Source: Flavisolibacter longurius (GTDB lineage: Bacteria > Bacteroidota > Bacteroidia > Chitinophagales > Chitinophagaceae). From it: a stretch of DNA of 64,000 nt. The translations under genes were made by a program, and so were the position numbers. The number at the start of each line of letters is the position of its first letter. The first letter of the stretch is position 1. Under the pieces are notes generated by a model that was not told the DNA's origin, ran no database searches, and worked only from the letters and a program-made list of their open reading frames with translations. Below are positions 16,528-25,581 of this stretch, in pieces. Where the stretch lies: positions 62,001 to 126,000 of the forward strand of contig JACJGO010000016.1 of assembly GCA_014163555.1 (NCBI GenBank), in the 5' to 3' direction.

Positions 16528-18822
16528 TCATTTTTTAAACCGGTAGTGCAGGGCAATTGTCAGCAGCAGGCTAATACCCAGGAACGTCAACCACGTTGGT
16601 GTTTCCTTGGTTTCCTGCGGGTAGGATGATGCGTACAATACTTCTTCAGGAACCCTTTCTTCTTTTGCGGCCGTAAGGTCCCAATCGGTGTGGGTTTTCC
16701 CGGTCAGGTATCCCAGCATTTCCAGTTCGTTTTGCCGGCGTTCCTTTAAGGCTTTTACATAACGTTTTCCCTCTTTACAATCCAGGTCACCTGTGGCAGG
16801 ATGCGTAACAATGTAGCGTGCATGAAAGTTATCAGTATTGGGCGTTACCTGAAAGACAAGATCCTGCGGGAAGGAAGTACGGTTATACCGGACATGCAAA
16901 CGCGTAAAAAAGACATCCTCAACTGACGCATCGGACTGGCTTGTTTCTGCAGGATTCATCCACCATACGCCGGCCTGCACAAGATCATGCTGCGATGGTG
17001 CTTCGGCCACGCAGGGATCACACTTCAGAAAATTTTTTGGGCTGACATCCCAGGCATATTCCAGCATGGCCACCGACTTTCCTTCCCGCTGCCATTGGTG
17101 CTGGAATAGATTGGTGTAAAAGCTGCTGAAATTGTTCTTTACAAACAGCGGAATGTTTTTCCCGGTGGGTACTTCCACAGTGCGATAGTTGATGCATTCA
17201 ATCCGTCCCTTTTTGGAAAAACCATACACGATCATGTCCTGGTCGCCATCAGCATTGGCCATACCCAGCCGGATGGGAAGCATAAATTTGGGCGAGGTGA
17301 ACCGGATCTGGATCGGCCGAAGGAAATCACCGCCAAGGCGTTTCATTTCGGTCTCGTTCACTTTTACCACAAAAAATTTCAGGTTGCTCCGGATATAGGG
17401 TTCTAAAACATCTTCAGCGCCTTTTGGAATCTTGTAGCCATTCTCATCGAGCCAAAGTTTTAATCCACTGGATTCTTTTGCACTCAGGATCAGGATATCG
17501 TATTCACCTACCAGGTATTTGGCCTCAATGGTTACTTTTCGCCGGGCTTCTTCTTTCTGTGCGGTGGGTGCAGCGGTCTGCGCTTTCAGTTCGACGGCAC
17601 TGTCCATTATAAGGTATTCCCGGGTCTCACAGGGATTCTCATCATAATACTCTACCAGTCGTGGCTGGCTGTACTCATTCAGTTTTTTGAATATGGATTG
17701 CTCCACAACTTTGATGTCATTTTTTTGCAGCACTACCGGCACAGGCACCACCATGGCAAAATCTTTCAGTGCTCCTTTAAAATCATTGTACATCGTAATG
17801 ACGTTTTTGTCGCCATCCCGAACTAGGATCACCTGTGAGGTTTTGTTTTTTAATGTGCCATCGGCTTTGCTTACATAAAAGCCGCAAAAGGCCAGGGCTT
17901 CGTAGGTAAGTAAACTAACCAGCAGGACCGTTGCCGCAAGTTTTTTTGACAACGGATGGGAAAAGGCGATTAGAAAAGGAGAGCGGCGTGGTGAACTATT
18001 CTCCCACTGAAAACGCTCGGCTTTAAAAAAGCGGTCAAGAAGGGGCACCAAAGGTGCAACCGCCACCAGCACCCAAATAACGGTGTTGTACTGCCATTTG
18101 AAAACCGATAAATAAAAAGCAACAGCAGCAATCAGTACCGCCCAGACTATCCTGGCAAATGGGTGGTCAGGTGCTGTCTTGGGGTCGGAAATCATAAAGA
18201 ACGAAAACAGCAAGAGGCTGCCGGTGCTGATAGCATGGATAAAATGATCGGTTGGCCAGCCCAGGTAGCCCACCTGCCGCCAGTACAGCAGGCCTATATA
18301 CGTGAGTAAAAAAGCAAGGCTCACATCCAGCTTTTGCACACGGGTAACCACAATGGTGCCCAGTGTGGCGACAAAGAAAAAGATAACGGTATTGCTCCCC
18401 CATTGTGCCGGCGATAGCCAGGCACCGTCTGTAAGCAGCAGCGTAGCAACAATGCCAAAGGCCGAAGGATTGAAAATGTGTTTTTGCCGGTAACGGAAAA
18501 CAGATTTGGAAGCCACCGTCAGGAAGGCGGCCAGCAGGCTGACTGTCCAGGCATTTGTTTTCAGCAGTAGGCAAAGACTCATGGCGCTGATCAGTACACT
18601 AAAGCCCCAACGGTTAAAACCCGCTTTGCCCAAAAAGGGAAGTAGTCTTTTCTGGCGGACTGATTCTGTTCCATAGCTAAAGACGAGACAACCAAAAATG
18701 GAAAGGGCATAATGCAGCCAGTCGGCATGCCAGTGAAGATAGATAAGACCATAAAGCAGGAAGATAGCCTGAAAGATCACCTGAAAATACCGTGGGTCCG
18801 GCGTCGTGGATTGTGTTTGCAT
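16528..18822 (-). CDS. RnfD/NqrB-like membrane domain fused to DUF2330
   Basis: A 764-residue fusion. Residues ~10-270 carry about ten membrane helices and resemble the RnfD/NqrB/UnbU family: HIFNPSAFGIVATLLL near 113-130, then LLFSFFMISDPKTAPDHP near 205-222, the position of the family's DPxTxP motif, and YNTVIWVLVAVAPLVPLLDRFF. From ~305 the chain matches DUF2330: FCGFYVSKADGTLKNKTSQVILVRDGDKNVITMYNDF, FAMVVPVPVVLQ and YSQPRLVEYYDENPC, with a C-terminal membrane anchor (TWLTFLGISLLLTIALHYRFKK). No other Rnf/Nqr subunit gene is present, so an electron-transport role is only suggested. DUF2330 has no known function. Confidence 0.85.
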   Translation of the reverse strand: MQTQSTTPDPRYFQVIFQAIFLLYGLIYLHWHADWLHYALSIFGCLVFSYGTESVRQKRLLPFLGKAGFNRWGFSVLISAMSLCLLLKTNAWTVSLLAAFLTVASKSVFRYRQKHIFNPSAFGIVATLLLTDGAWLSPAQWGSNTVIFFFVATLGTIVVTRVQKLDVSLAFLLTYIGLLYWRQVGYLGWPTDHFIHAISTGSLLLFSFFMISDPKTAPDHPFARIVWAVLIAAVAFYLSVFKWQYNTVIWVLVAVAPLVPLLDRFFKAERFQWENSSPRRSPFLIAFSHPLSKKLAATVLLVSLLTYEALAFCGFYVSKADGTLKNKTSQVILVRDGDKNVITMYNDFKGALKDFAMVVPVPVVLQKNDIKVVEQSIFKKLNEYSQPRLVEYYDENPCETREYLIMDSAVELKAQTAAPTAQKEEARRKVTIEAKYLVGEYDILILSAKESSGLKLWLDENGYKIPKGAEDVLEPYIRSNLKFFVVKVNETEMKRLGGDFLRPIQIRFTSPKFMLPIRLGMANADGDQDMIVYGFSKKGRIECINYRTVEVPTGKNIPLFVKNNFSSFYTNLFQHQWQREGKSVAMLEYAWDVSPKNFLKCDPCVAEAPSQHDLVQAGVWWMNPAETSQSDASVEDVFFTRLHVRYNRTSFPQDLVFQVTPNTDNFHARYIVTHPATGDLDCKEGKRYVKALKERRQNELEMLGYLTGKTHTDWDLTAAKEERVPEEVLYASSYPQETKETPTWLTFLGISLLLTIALHYRFKK

Positions 18823-18994
18823 GGCAGGTCAGTTTTTCCTAGGATGGCTGGACGGCAACAATTACACAGAAAAAGCAAAATTTTTTTTAACGGAATTAAA
18901 TACAGATGTAATGGTATTGCCTGTCTCCCTCAAAGCCTTTCCTTTCCAACCTCCGTGCGAATATTTGTTTGCGCAGCAAACCCTGAAACAAAAA

Positions 18995-19014
18995 GGACAC
19001 GCCACGGCGTGTCC
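18995..19014. repeat. Single 20-bp palindrome (GGACACGCC/GGCGTGTCC)
   Basis: GGACACGCC-AC-GGCGTGTCC followed by CTAC, in the gap before the DUF1801 gene. It has the look of a REP-type palindrome; no T-run follows on either strand. Confidence 0.6.
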
Positions 19015-19037
19015 CTACAAATATTCTTTAGGTGTTG

Positions 19038-19493
19038 TCAGCGTTTGATGACGCTTTCGTACACCGCGATCCATTCTTCCAGTGTAACTTTTTGCATCAG
19101 TTCACCGATCAGCGCAAAAGGAATCTGTTCGGGTTTTTTAAACCGGATGCAGCTTTTGCCCATGTCCAGTTTTGTTTTGCTGTGTTTGGGATATTCTTCC
19201 TGGAACCATTGCAGCAGGTTAGGCATGGCCGTTAGTCCCATGTGGTAAAGTGCGATGAAATTTTTTTGCGAAGCAACACTCACAAAAGGCAAGGGTTGTT
19301 TGGGATCGCAATGATAACCGGCAGGGTACCGGCTGTGCGGTACGGCATAACCCAACATGCCATAGCCCATGCCTTCGCTGAACCCTTTGGGAAGGTTGTT
19401 TACAATGGTGTCACGCAGTTGGCTGACGGCCGCCCTGCGATCGGCGGGAAGCGAATCGAGGTACTCCTGCGCCGAAGTAGCTGTTGACGTCAT
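19038..19493 (-). CDS. DUF1801 (YdhG/YjhX-like) domain protein
   Basis: A 151-residue soluble protein with the DUF1801 pattern: EYLDSLPADRRAAVSQLRDTIVNNLPKGFSEGMGYGMLGYAV at 10-50, then PFVSVASQKNFIALYHMGL and KLDMGKSCIRFKKPEQIPFALIGELM. The fold is the YdhG-like alpha/beta type. Function is unknown; homologues have been described in stress and metal contexts without firm proof. Single gene. Confidence 0.88.
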   Translation of the reverse strand: MTSTATSAQEYLDSLPADRRAAVSQLRDTIVNNLPKGFSEGMGYGMLGYAVPHSRYPAGYHCDPKQPLPFVSVASQKNFIALYHMGLTAMPNLLQWFQEEYPKHSKTKLDMGKSCIRFKKPEQIPFALIGELMQKVTLEEWIAVYESVIKR

Positions 19494-19580
19494 AAGCAGG
19501 ATTTACGCAAAAGAAAAAGTCAAAAGAAGAGAAGAAAATCCCGACAGGATTCGCCTTTTTCCTTTTAACTCTTGAATTTA

Positions 19581-20054
19581 TTAGTAGCGTCTGTCTTTAT
19601 CGCCGCTGTTATAGCCGCCGCCATAACCGCCACCGCCGCCTTTATTGCCGCCGTAGCCTCCGCCACCGCCTTTGTTATAGCCGCCACCGCCGCCATAACC
19701 ACCGCGGCTTCCGCCACCACCACCATAACCACTGCCACCGCCGCCACGGTTGCCACCATAGCCGCCGCTGCTGCCTCCACCGCGGTAACCACCGCCGCCG
19801 CCTGAGCCACCGCGATTTTCCTCGGCTTTTTTCACAACCAGTTGTTTTTTACCAAAGGCAATGTCTTTTAGGTGTTCAATGGCATCCAGGGCATCCTGTT
19901 CATTTTGCATTTCTACAAAACCAAACCCGCGGCTTTTGCCGGTTTCTTTATCCAGCGTCACTTTAGCGGAAATTAGGGGACCAAATTTTTCAAAAATCTC
20001 CACCAATTCATCGTCATACAAATCATAGGGAAGACCAGCAACAAAAAGTTTCAT
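19581..20054 (-). CDS. Glycine-rich RNA-binding protein with one RRM
   Basis: A 157-residue protein. Residues 1-78 form one RRM: RNP2 is KLFVAGLP and RNP1 is KSRGFGFVEM. The remainder is a low-complexity Gly/Tyr/Ser/Asn/Arg tail of RGG and GYGGG repeats, ending DKDRRY. Such proteins are known from cyanobacteria, Bacteroidota and plants as cold-induced RNA chaperones, and the tail is the type that drives phase separation. I chose the ATG at 20054; the in-frame TTG two codons upstream is not needed. A long 5' gap (to 20578) would allow a cold-shock-type leader. Confidence 0.93.
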   Translation of the reverse strand: MKLFVAGLPYDLYDDELVEIFEKFGPLISAKVTLDKETGKSRGFGFVEMQNEQDALDAIEHLKDIAFGKKQLVVKKAEENRGGSGGGGGYRGGGSSGGYGGNRGGGGSGYGGGGGSRGGYGGGGGYNKGGGGGYGGNKGGGGGYGGGYNSGDKDRRY

Positions 20055-20578
20055 AATCAAAATTGAACTTTAAAAGTACAAAACTTATCCAACGGTAAAA
20101 GTTTAAGAACGGCTTTTAACGGAATTGACGGAAAATTTACAGGCCGGTTTGTTTTCGATCAAAAGAAATCAATAATACTCGTCAACAACAGGATCCGTTC
20201 CTTTTTGCCGGATCGTGGTGGTGGTCCCGGTCGTTCTCCTATGCAGAAACCGGCGTAAAAACAGGGTATCACCTCTGATTACCTGGGAAATGAGGATTAC
20301 CGGCCCCAAGAAAATGCCTGGACATACACTGTAGGGTAAAACAGGCTACTCCAACCGCTTCTAAATTTCTGGTGGTTGTTAGCTATAAATATATAAGCAG
20401 CACTGGCACTGACGAAAGCTACACAAGCTGCGGTGCAAAAACCCAAGTCTCCAAATGATCTGCCTCAAACGATTCTGTTGTTTAAGTTTTTATCCTTTCT
20501 TTCGATAGTGTTTTAAACTGGCAACCATCCTCATCACCCCGGCTTGTGAATTGCATAGCTCTGGGCAAATAGTTTGTT
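20055..20578. other. Gene-free gap between RRM gene and beta-barrel gene
   Basis: Roughly 520 bases with no convincing reading frame. It holds a hairpin GATCCG / CGGATC at 20192-20214 and otherwise unique sequence. It should contain the promoters of both divergent genes, but no clear TAnnTTTG box stood out. Confidence 0.5.
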
Positions 20579-21307
20579 CTGAAAACGAAAGCATCGCAAA
20601 GAGGTCTTGTACTGCTCTTTTTCTGGTTTGTTTTGGCGGCACCGGCAACGGCGCAGGATCTGCCGGTTCAGGGGCAGAAGCGTATTTATTTTCCTTACCC
20701 CATGGACCGTGGCTGGCAGCATTCCATAGGCTTTACAGCTACCACCATGAACCGGGATATAACGGAAGAAGCCCACTTCCGTATTCCGGCTATCGATTGG
20801 AACGTGCTGCGGAGAATTGGTGCCAAATTTTATCTCAATGGCCGTGTGAATGCACAGGTTCTGCAAAACCTGGTGGCACTGGGCCCTCGCTGGGCAACGC
20901 CGCTGAGTGATCGCATTTCACTGGCGCTGGGCAACGATGTGGCCTACTGGTTTGGCCGCATCAACATTGCCGGCATCCGCACCCGCGGACACGGGGTGCA
21001 GAATTATCCCAATCTTTCTCTAGGCTATCGCTTCAATAAGCGCATCCTGCTAACCCTCCGCGCCGAATCGATCATGAACCTGAACGTACGTACGTACGCC
21101 GGTGAAACGGAAGTAGAATCCACGTACAAGCTTTTCAGCGGATCGGCGTACAGTGTATTTTTGGAGCAGCCCTTTGCCGGCAGCAAAAGCATGACCCTGG
21201 GCTTCCGGGCTATGTACACCAATTACCTCTGGCAAACCTGGACGCTTTTCGAGAATTACGATCGCAACCTGTTTTTTCCACAAGTAATTGTAGGGCTGAT
21301 CTTATGA
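20579..21307 (+). CDS. Exported beta-barrel protein, probable CTG start
   Basis: There is no ATG before the mature part of this 242-residue protein, yet the open frame from a CTG at 20579 encodes a complete signal peptide: (M)KTKASQRG, hydrophobic LVLLFFWFVLAA, then PATAQ as cleavage site. The upstream stop is at 20570. The mature chain alternates polar and hydrophobic residues in strand-sized blocks (HSIGFTATTMNRD, RISLALGNDVAYWFG, SMTLGFRAMYTNYLW) and ends with FFPQVIVGLIL, typical of an outer-membrane barrel. It overlaps the next gene by ATGA. No family recognised. Confidence 0.7.
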   Translation: MKTKASQRGLVLLFFWFVLAAPATAQDLPVQGQKRIYFPYPMDRGWQHSIGFTATTMNRDITEEAHFRIPAIDWNVLRRIGAKFYLNGRVNAQVLQNLVALGPRWATPLSDRISLALGNDVAYWFGRINIAGIRTRGHGVQNYPNLSLGYRFNKRILLTLRAESIMNLNVRTYAGETEVESTYKLFSGSAYSVFLEQPFAGSKSMTLGFRAMYTNYLWQTWTLFENYDRNLFFPQVIVGLIL

Positions 21308-22575
21308 AACAGATGGTATGCTTTCTCCTCCTTTGTCTATTTCTTTTTTCCTGCCGGAGAGATTTTAGTGCTCCTGTTCCGAATGCGGATTGGGACTTGT
21401 TTTTTTCTTCTGCCACGAGGCCGCTGGGTTCATCTGCATTCCAGAAAATGGATGGGGTATATGCGGTGGAAGAAGGTTCCGGCGAATTTGGGCCCCTTGC
21501 ACCGGCAAAATGGAGCTACACCGTTACCGGGCAGGATACCACCTTTCATCTTTCTTTTTTCTTTGGCGACGATGCCGCTTACATGATCTGTGAAGGACGG
21601 CGCCTGGACAGCAGCATTTTGCTGAACGGGTACTGGCGGCGCCTGGTGGGTACGCAAACCGGGAAGGTGCAATTGACCATCCCAAAAGACAGCGGCGCTA
21701 CTTTCCTGCTTCGTCCTGAACAAACGGTCCCTGACAGTACGATTTACATTACCGGGGCTTATGGCAGTGGCAATGCAACGCCGGACCTGCCGCTGCGCTT
21801 CCGGTTTACACGGCCTATTGTGCGGGCATCAATGTTTGAAATTTTAGCGCATCGGGGCGGTGGCCGTACGGCAGATCTGCTGCCCGCTTCTGAAAACTCT
21901 GTGGAAATGCTGCGCCTTGCTTCCCGCTTGGGTGCTACCGGTGTGGAGATCGATGTGCAACTGACCAAAGATGGAGTGCCTGTGCTTTTTCATGATGCCA
22001 CGTTGAACGAAAGAGTGGTGCAAAAAAGCGGGCTGCTGGGACCTGTAAAAGACTACACATTCGACCAGCTTTCTACCCTTGTACGCCTCACCAATGGCGA
22101 ACGCATTCCCACCCTGCGGCAGGCCCTGGAAACTATCGTGTACCAAACCCCGCTGGACTTCGTATGGATCGATACCAAGTATAACGGCGATATGCAGGTG
22201 CTGCGTGACCTGCAGGCGGAGTACCGGCAAAAAGCAGCCCTCATCAACCGGCAGATCGAGATTGTGATTGGTATTCCGGATAAGGATGTAATGGCCAATT
22301 TTAAAAAACTGCCTTCATACCAATCCATTCCTTCACTGGTAGAATATTCCGAAGCAGAAGTAGATGCGGTGAATGCCCGCATCTGGGCACCGCAGTGGAC
22401 ACTGGGCCTGCAGGATGCCGAAGTGGACCGGCAGCAGTCGCAAGGGCGGCGGGTATTTACCTGGACGATGGACATTCAGAAAAATATTTCGCAATATATC
22501 AACGAAGGAAAGTTCAACGGCATTCTGTCAAACTATCCTTCGCTGATTGCTTATACCTACTATGCTCGACAATAA
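21304..22575 (+). CDS. Glycerophosphodiester phosphodiesterase-family lipoprotein (copy 1)
   Basis: A 423-residue lipoprotein: MKQMVCFLLLCLFLFSC, lipidation at Cys17. Residues ~25-175 are an unidentified beta-rich domain. Residues ~180-420 are a GDPD TIM barrel: HRGGG at 183 (catalytic His), ATGVEIDVQLTKDGVPVLFHD at ~211-231 (metal-binding Glu/Asp and second His), then RIPTLRQALE and late WTMD and FNGILSNYP. GDPDs cleave glycerophosphodiesters to an alcohol and glycerol-3-phosphate. It overlaps both neighbouring genes, so it is in an operon with two barrels and a phosphoesterase. A paralogue lies at 24247. Confidence 0.9.
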   Translation: MKQMVCFLLLCLFLFSCRRDFSAPVPNADWDLFFSSATRPLGSSAFQKMDGVYAVEEGSGEFGPLAPAKWSYTVTGQDTTFHLSFFFGDDAAYMICEGRRLDSSILLNGYWRRLVGTQTGKVQLTIPKDSGATFLLRPEQTVPDSTIYITGAYGSGNATPDLPLRFRFTRPIVRASMFEILAHRGGGRTADLLPASENSVEMLRLASRLGATGVEIDVQLTKDGVPVLFHDATLNERVVQKSGLLGPVKDYTFDQLSTLVRLTNGERIPTLRQALETIVYQTPLDFVWIDTKYNGDMQVLRDLQAEYRQKAALINRQIEIVIGIPDKDVMANFKKLPSYQSIPSLVEYSEAEVDAVNARIWAPQWTLGLQDAEVDRQQSQGRRVFTWTMDIQKNISQYINEGKFNGILSNYPSLIAYTYYARQ

Positions 22576-23176
22576 AATATTTATCGTTTTGATGCTTTGC
22601 CTGTTGCTGGGAAGCAAAGCGTTTGGTCAGGAGCCGGAGTTTAGTTCGCAACCAACGAAGCGGGCACAATATGCCTGGGTGGTCTATGGCGGCGCCGGGC
22701 CCGGCTATTATGTTTCCAACAGCGGAGCGCCGGAATATCTTTCCCGGAAAATCTCCAACCTTAGTCATGTTGCCACCTTTCGCCTGATGTGGCATCCCGA
22801 TCATTTGTTAAAAGTAGGCGTTGAAACTGGCCATCTTACATTCTACACATACAGCTTTCGCGACTCTGTTCAGAGGGAAGGCATCGTAAAATTGAAGGCC
22901 ATACCGGTATTGGTGGTATGGAATATGGCCGTTACCAAGAGGTTAAATTTATTTGCAGGTTCCGGTGTTTATTTTTTACGTACTAATTTAGATTACCGGG
23001 GCAACACAACATCGAAGAAACTAAGTATCGGTTGGATGGCAGCGGCCTCTTACATATACCCGCTGTCGGCCAACGTAGGATTGGGATCAGAGTTAAAATG
23101 GATGAACGCTTCCGAAACATCGAATGGCATTCTTTCCCTGCAGCTACAGCTTGTATGGAAATTTTTAAACTGGTAA
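22562..23176 (+). CDS. Exported outer-membrane beta-barrel-like protein
   Basis: A 204-residue precursor starting 14 bases inside the previous gene, MLDNKIFIVLMLCLLLGSKAFGQ signal peptide. Amphipathic strands follow: WVVYGGAGPGYYVSNS, HVATFRLMWHPDHLLKVGVETGHLTFYTY, LKAIPVLVVWNMAV, RLNLFAGSGVYFLR, ending LSLQLQLVWKFLNW with a C-terminal aromatic residue as in outer-membrane barrels. No named family recognised. Its place between a GDPD lipoprotein and a phosphoesterase suggests a role in the same envelope process. Confidence 0.8.
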   Translation: MLDNKIFIVLMLCLLLGSKAFGQEPEFSSQPTKRAQYAWVVYGGAGPGYYVSNSGAPEYLSRKISNLSHVATFRLMWHPDHLLKVGVETGHLTFYTYSFRDSVQREGIVKLKAIPVLVVWNMAVTKRLNLFAGSGVYFLRTNLDYRGNTTSKKLSIGWMAAASYIYPLSANVGLGSELKWMNASETSNGILSLQLQLVWKFLNW

Positions 23177-23193
23177 ACTGACCTCTATCCTAT

Positions 23194-24150
23194 ATGTGTA
23201 AATTCATCCTGTTCCTTGCCATCACCAGCCTGCATTTATTTGCCAACAGCCAAACGCCTTTTAGCGGCGATACGACCTTGCTGGCCTTTGCCTCCGACAC
23301 ACAAAAGCCCATGTGGGTGGAAACGCTTTTCCTGAAAAGCAACAACAACCGGCAGGCAACCAAAAAGATCTTCAACGAGTTTGAACAGGTAAAGCCCAGA
23401 GCTCTTTTCCTCCTGGGCGATGTGGTGAATCTTGGCTATAGCGACAAACAGTGGAAGGATGTGGGTGGTTATATTAATAACCTGCGTAAGCATGGGATTG
23501 CCGTGCATGCCGCGCTGGGTAACCACGAAGTCATGGGGCAGGCCAGAAAAGGCGAAGAGAAATTTCAAACCTATTTCCCGGAACATGTACGCACCGGTTA
23601 TGTAAAAGTGGTGGATTCAGTGGCCGTGGTGCTGCTAAACTCCAACTTTGGCAAGCTGACCGCTGCCGAGAACAAAGCGCAGGTAGATTGGTACCAGCAA
23701 ACGCTGGATGGCCTTGACAATGATCCCTCGGTACTGTATATAATTTCCGGTTGTCATCATTCTCCATTTACCAATAGCAAGATTGTCGGCTGCTCAAAAG
23801 ACGTAGAACAAAAATTTGTAGAACCTTTCCTTGCCTCTGAAAAAAGCCGGCTGTTTCTTTCGGGTCACTCCCACAACTTCGAGCACTACCAGGTAAAAGG
23901 GAAAGATTTTATGGTGATTGGCGGCGGCGGCGGACTGCACCAGCCTCTGAAAACCGGTGCCGATTGTTTGCCCGATGTAGCAGCCGATTACAAGCCAGAG
24001 TTTCATTACCTGACCGTAAAGCGCTGTGCCCAGGGCTTGCAGATAAAATCCTACGAACTGCGGAAAGATTTTACGGCGTTTGAAGAAGGACGGCACATGA
24101 TTTTGCTGGATGAAAAGCGGACCCTTTCCACGTACGCAACAGTCAACTAA
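23194..24150 (+). CDS. Metallophosphoesterase, calcineurin-like, exported (copy 1)
   Basis: A 318-residue precursor with signal peptide MCKFILFLAITSLHLFANSQ. The calcineurin-like motifs are in order: FASDTQ (usual D-x-H start altered to DTQ), LLGDVVNLG (GD), GNHEVMG (GNHE), SGCHHSP (H) and SGHSHNFEHY (GHxH). It belongs to the purple-acid-phosphatase-like group and should bind two metals. The final ~60 residues are an extra strand-rich tail (KSYELRKDFTAFEEG). Last gene of the first module; a terminator follows. Confidence 0.9.
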   Translation: MCKFILFLAITSLHLFANSQTPFSGDTTLLAFASDTQKPMWVETLFLKSNNNRQATKKIFNEFEQVKPRALFLLGDVVNLGYSDKQWKDVGGYINNLRKHGIAVHAALGNHEVMGQARKGEEKFQTYFPEHVRTGYVKVVDSVAVVLLNSNFGKLTAAENKAQVDWYQQTLDGLDNDPSVLYIISGCHHSPFTNSKIVGCSKDVEQKFVEPFLASEKSRLFLSGHSHNFEHYQVKGKDFMVIGGGGGLHQPLKTGADCLPDVAADYKPEFHYLTVKRCAQGLQIKSYELRKDFTAFEEGRHMILLDEKRTLSTYATVN

Positions 24151-24170
24151 TCGTTATAAAAGCAATGAAT

Positions 24171-24202
24171 AAAAAAAGAGCAACTTTAGTTGCTCTTTTT
24201 TT
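24171..24202. terminator. Rho-independent-type terminator
   Basis: A 14-bp stem AAAAAAAGAGCAAC / GTTGCTCTTTTTTT with loop TTTA, 20 bases after phosphoesterase copy 1. It separates the two modules. Confidence 0.85.
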
Positions 24203-24246
24203 ATTGGCAAGCCCTGCGGTCTGTTTATTGCTTAGGTTCCTTCATT

Positions 24247-25530
24247 ATGATTTTTCCGAAGCCCGTTCTGCCGTACTTATATGCTCTGTTTTCCGTGTGC
24301 TTTTTTTTGTCCTGCCAGGCGATTACCGATGCACCGGTACCCAACCTTTATTGGGATCGATTTGAAATGGCAGCAGCACAACCGCTTCCACCCGAATCCT
24401 GCCAAAAACTGGAAGGCATTTACCAGATACAGGTAGCCGATGATGATTTTGGTGATTCGGCGGTGATCAAATGGAGCTACGATATCAATGGTGCCGATAC
24501 CAGCCATTATCTTTCTATTTTTTGCGAGGAAGCCGTACGCTATTTTATCCTGCAGGGCAAAACCTCCGGCGATTCGGTTTTGCTCAACGGTTACTGGCGC
24601 AATGTAGAAAACACCAAAACCGGGAAAGCCCGGTTTGTGATCCCCAACCAGCGAACAATCTTTTTACCAGCGGATTCCGCAGCGCCACCTGCTCCCATTT
24701 TAGTTCGGGGCCAATACGGTATGTTTGACAGCGACCCGGAGAAAGAGATCAACTTGCAGTACGGACGGCCTTTAAAAAGTGATACATCCTTTCTGGTAAT
24801 CGGACACCGGGGTGGCGGCCGCAACAACGATCTTTTGCCGGCCTCGGAAAATTCGCTGGAAATGATTCACCTGGCCTCACGGTTTGGCGCAACCGGAATT
24901 GAGATTGATGTACAACTGACCAAAGACAGTGTGCCGGTGCTGTACCATGATACCCGGCTGAATGACCGCCTGACAAAAGGGCCCGGCATCCGCGGTGAGC
25001 TTTCGGAATACACTTACGAGGAGCTGACCCGGGAAGTGACCTTAAAACGAGGTGGACGCATTCCAACATTACAGGATGCCTTGCACACGGTAGTGTATAA
25101 CACACCGCTTCGGTTTGTCTGGCTCGATTGCAAAGGAGAGTCTACGCTCCGGCGCATACGAACCCTGCAGGAAAGTTTCCGGCAAAAAGCAAAAGCGGCC
25201 GGCCGTAATGTGGAGATCGTTATTGGCATACCCGATGAAACCCAGTACGCCTTTTTTCGCCGGCTGCAACAATACACAGCCATCCCTTCGCTTTGTGAAC
25301 TGGACCAGGAAAAAGCAAAAAGTATGGGAGCAGAGATCTGGGCCACTACCTGGATCAAAGGATTGCAATCAGACGAGGTGGCCAGCGCCCATCGGAAAGG
25401 TATGCGGGCCTTTGTCTTTACCATGGATGTTCCGCTTGCCATTACGGAATTTATGCAGGACGGAACCTTTGATGGTATCGTCACCAACCGTCCTTCGGCC
25501 GTGGCTTTTCACCACTACAGTCGTCCCTGA
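24247..25530 (+). CDS. Glycerophosphodiester phosphodiesterase-family lipoprotein (copy 2)
   Basis: A 427-residue paralogue of the gene at 21304. Lipobox FFLSC, Cys23. The shared N-terminal domain includes QKLEGIYQIQVADDDFGDSAVIKWSY, matching copy 1 (QKMDGVYAVEEGSGEFGPLAPAKWSY). The GDPD barrel keeps HRGGG (His187), ATGIEIDVQLTKDSVPVLYHD and GGRIPTLQDAL. Overall similarity to copy 1 is moderate, so the duplication is not recent. I chose the ATG at 24247; upstream frame is in the terminator. Confidence 0.9.
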   Translation: MIFPKPVLPYLYALFSVCFFLSCQAITDAPVPNLYWDRFEMAAAQPLPPESCQKLEGIYQIQVADDDFGDSAVIKWSYDINGADTSHYLSIFCEEAVRYFILQGKTSGDSVLLNGYWRNVENTKTGKARFVIPNQRTIFLPADSAAPPAPILVRGQYGMFDSDPEKEINLQYGRPLKSDTSFLVIGHRGGGRNNDLLPASENSLEMIHLASRFGATGIEIDVQLTKDSVPVLYHDTRLNDRLTKGPGIRGELSEYTYEELTREVTLKRGGRIPTLQDALHTVVYNTPLRFVWLDCKGESTLRRIRTLQESFRQKAKAAGRNVEIVIGIPDETQYAFFRRLQQYTAIPSLCELDQEKAKSMGAEIWATTWIKGLQSDEVASAHRKGMRAFVFTMDVPLAITEFMQDGTFDGIVTNRPSAVAFHHYSRP

Positions 25531-25581
25531 TAAAATGGTTGGTACAGTATTTACCGTACTGGAAAAAAACAGGCAAGCAGC

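Noticed and set aside
19572-19805. Long frames rich in Ala/Val/Thr opposite the RRM gene
   Set aside because: They are the complement of the Gly-rich repeat codons of the RRM protein tail, a codon artefact.
20055-20578. Hidden gene in the 520-base gap
   Set aside because: All six frames are broken by stops within ~60 codons, apart from the signal-peptide part of the next gene.
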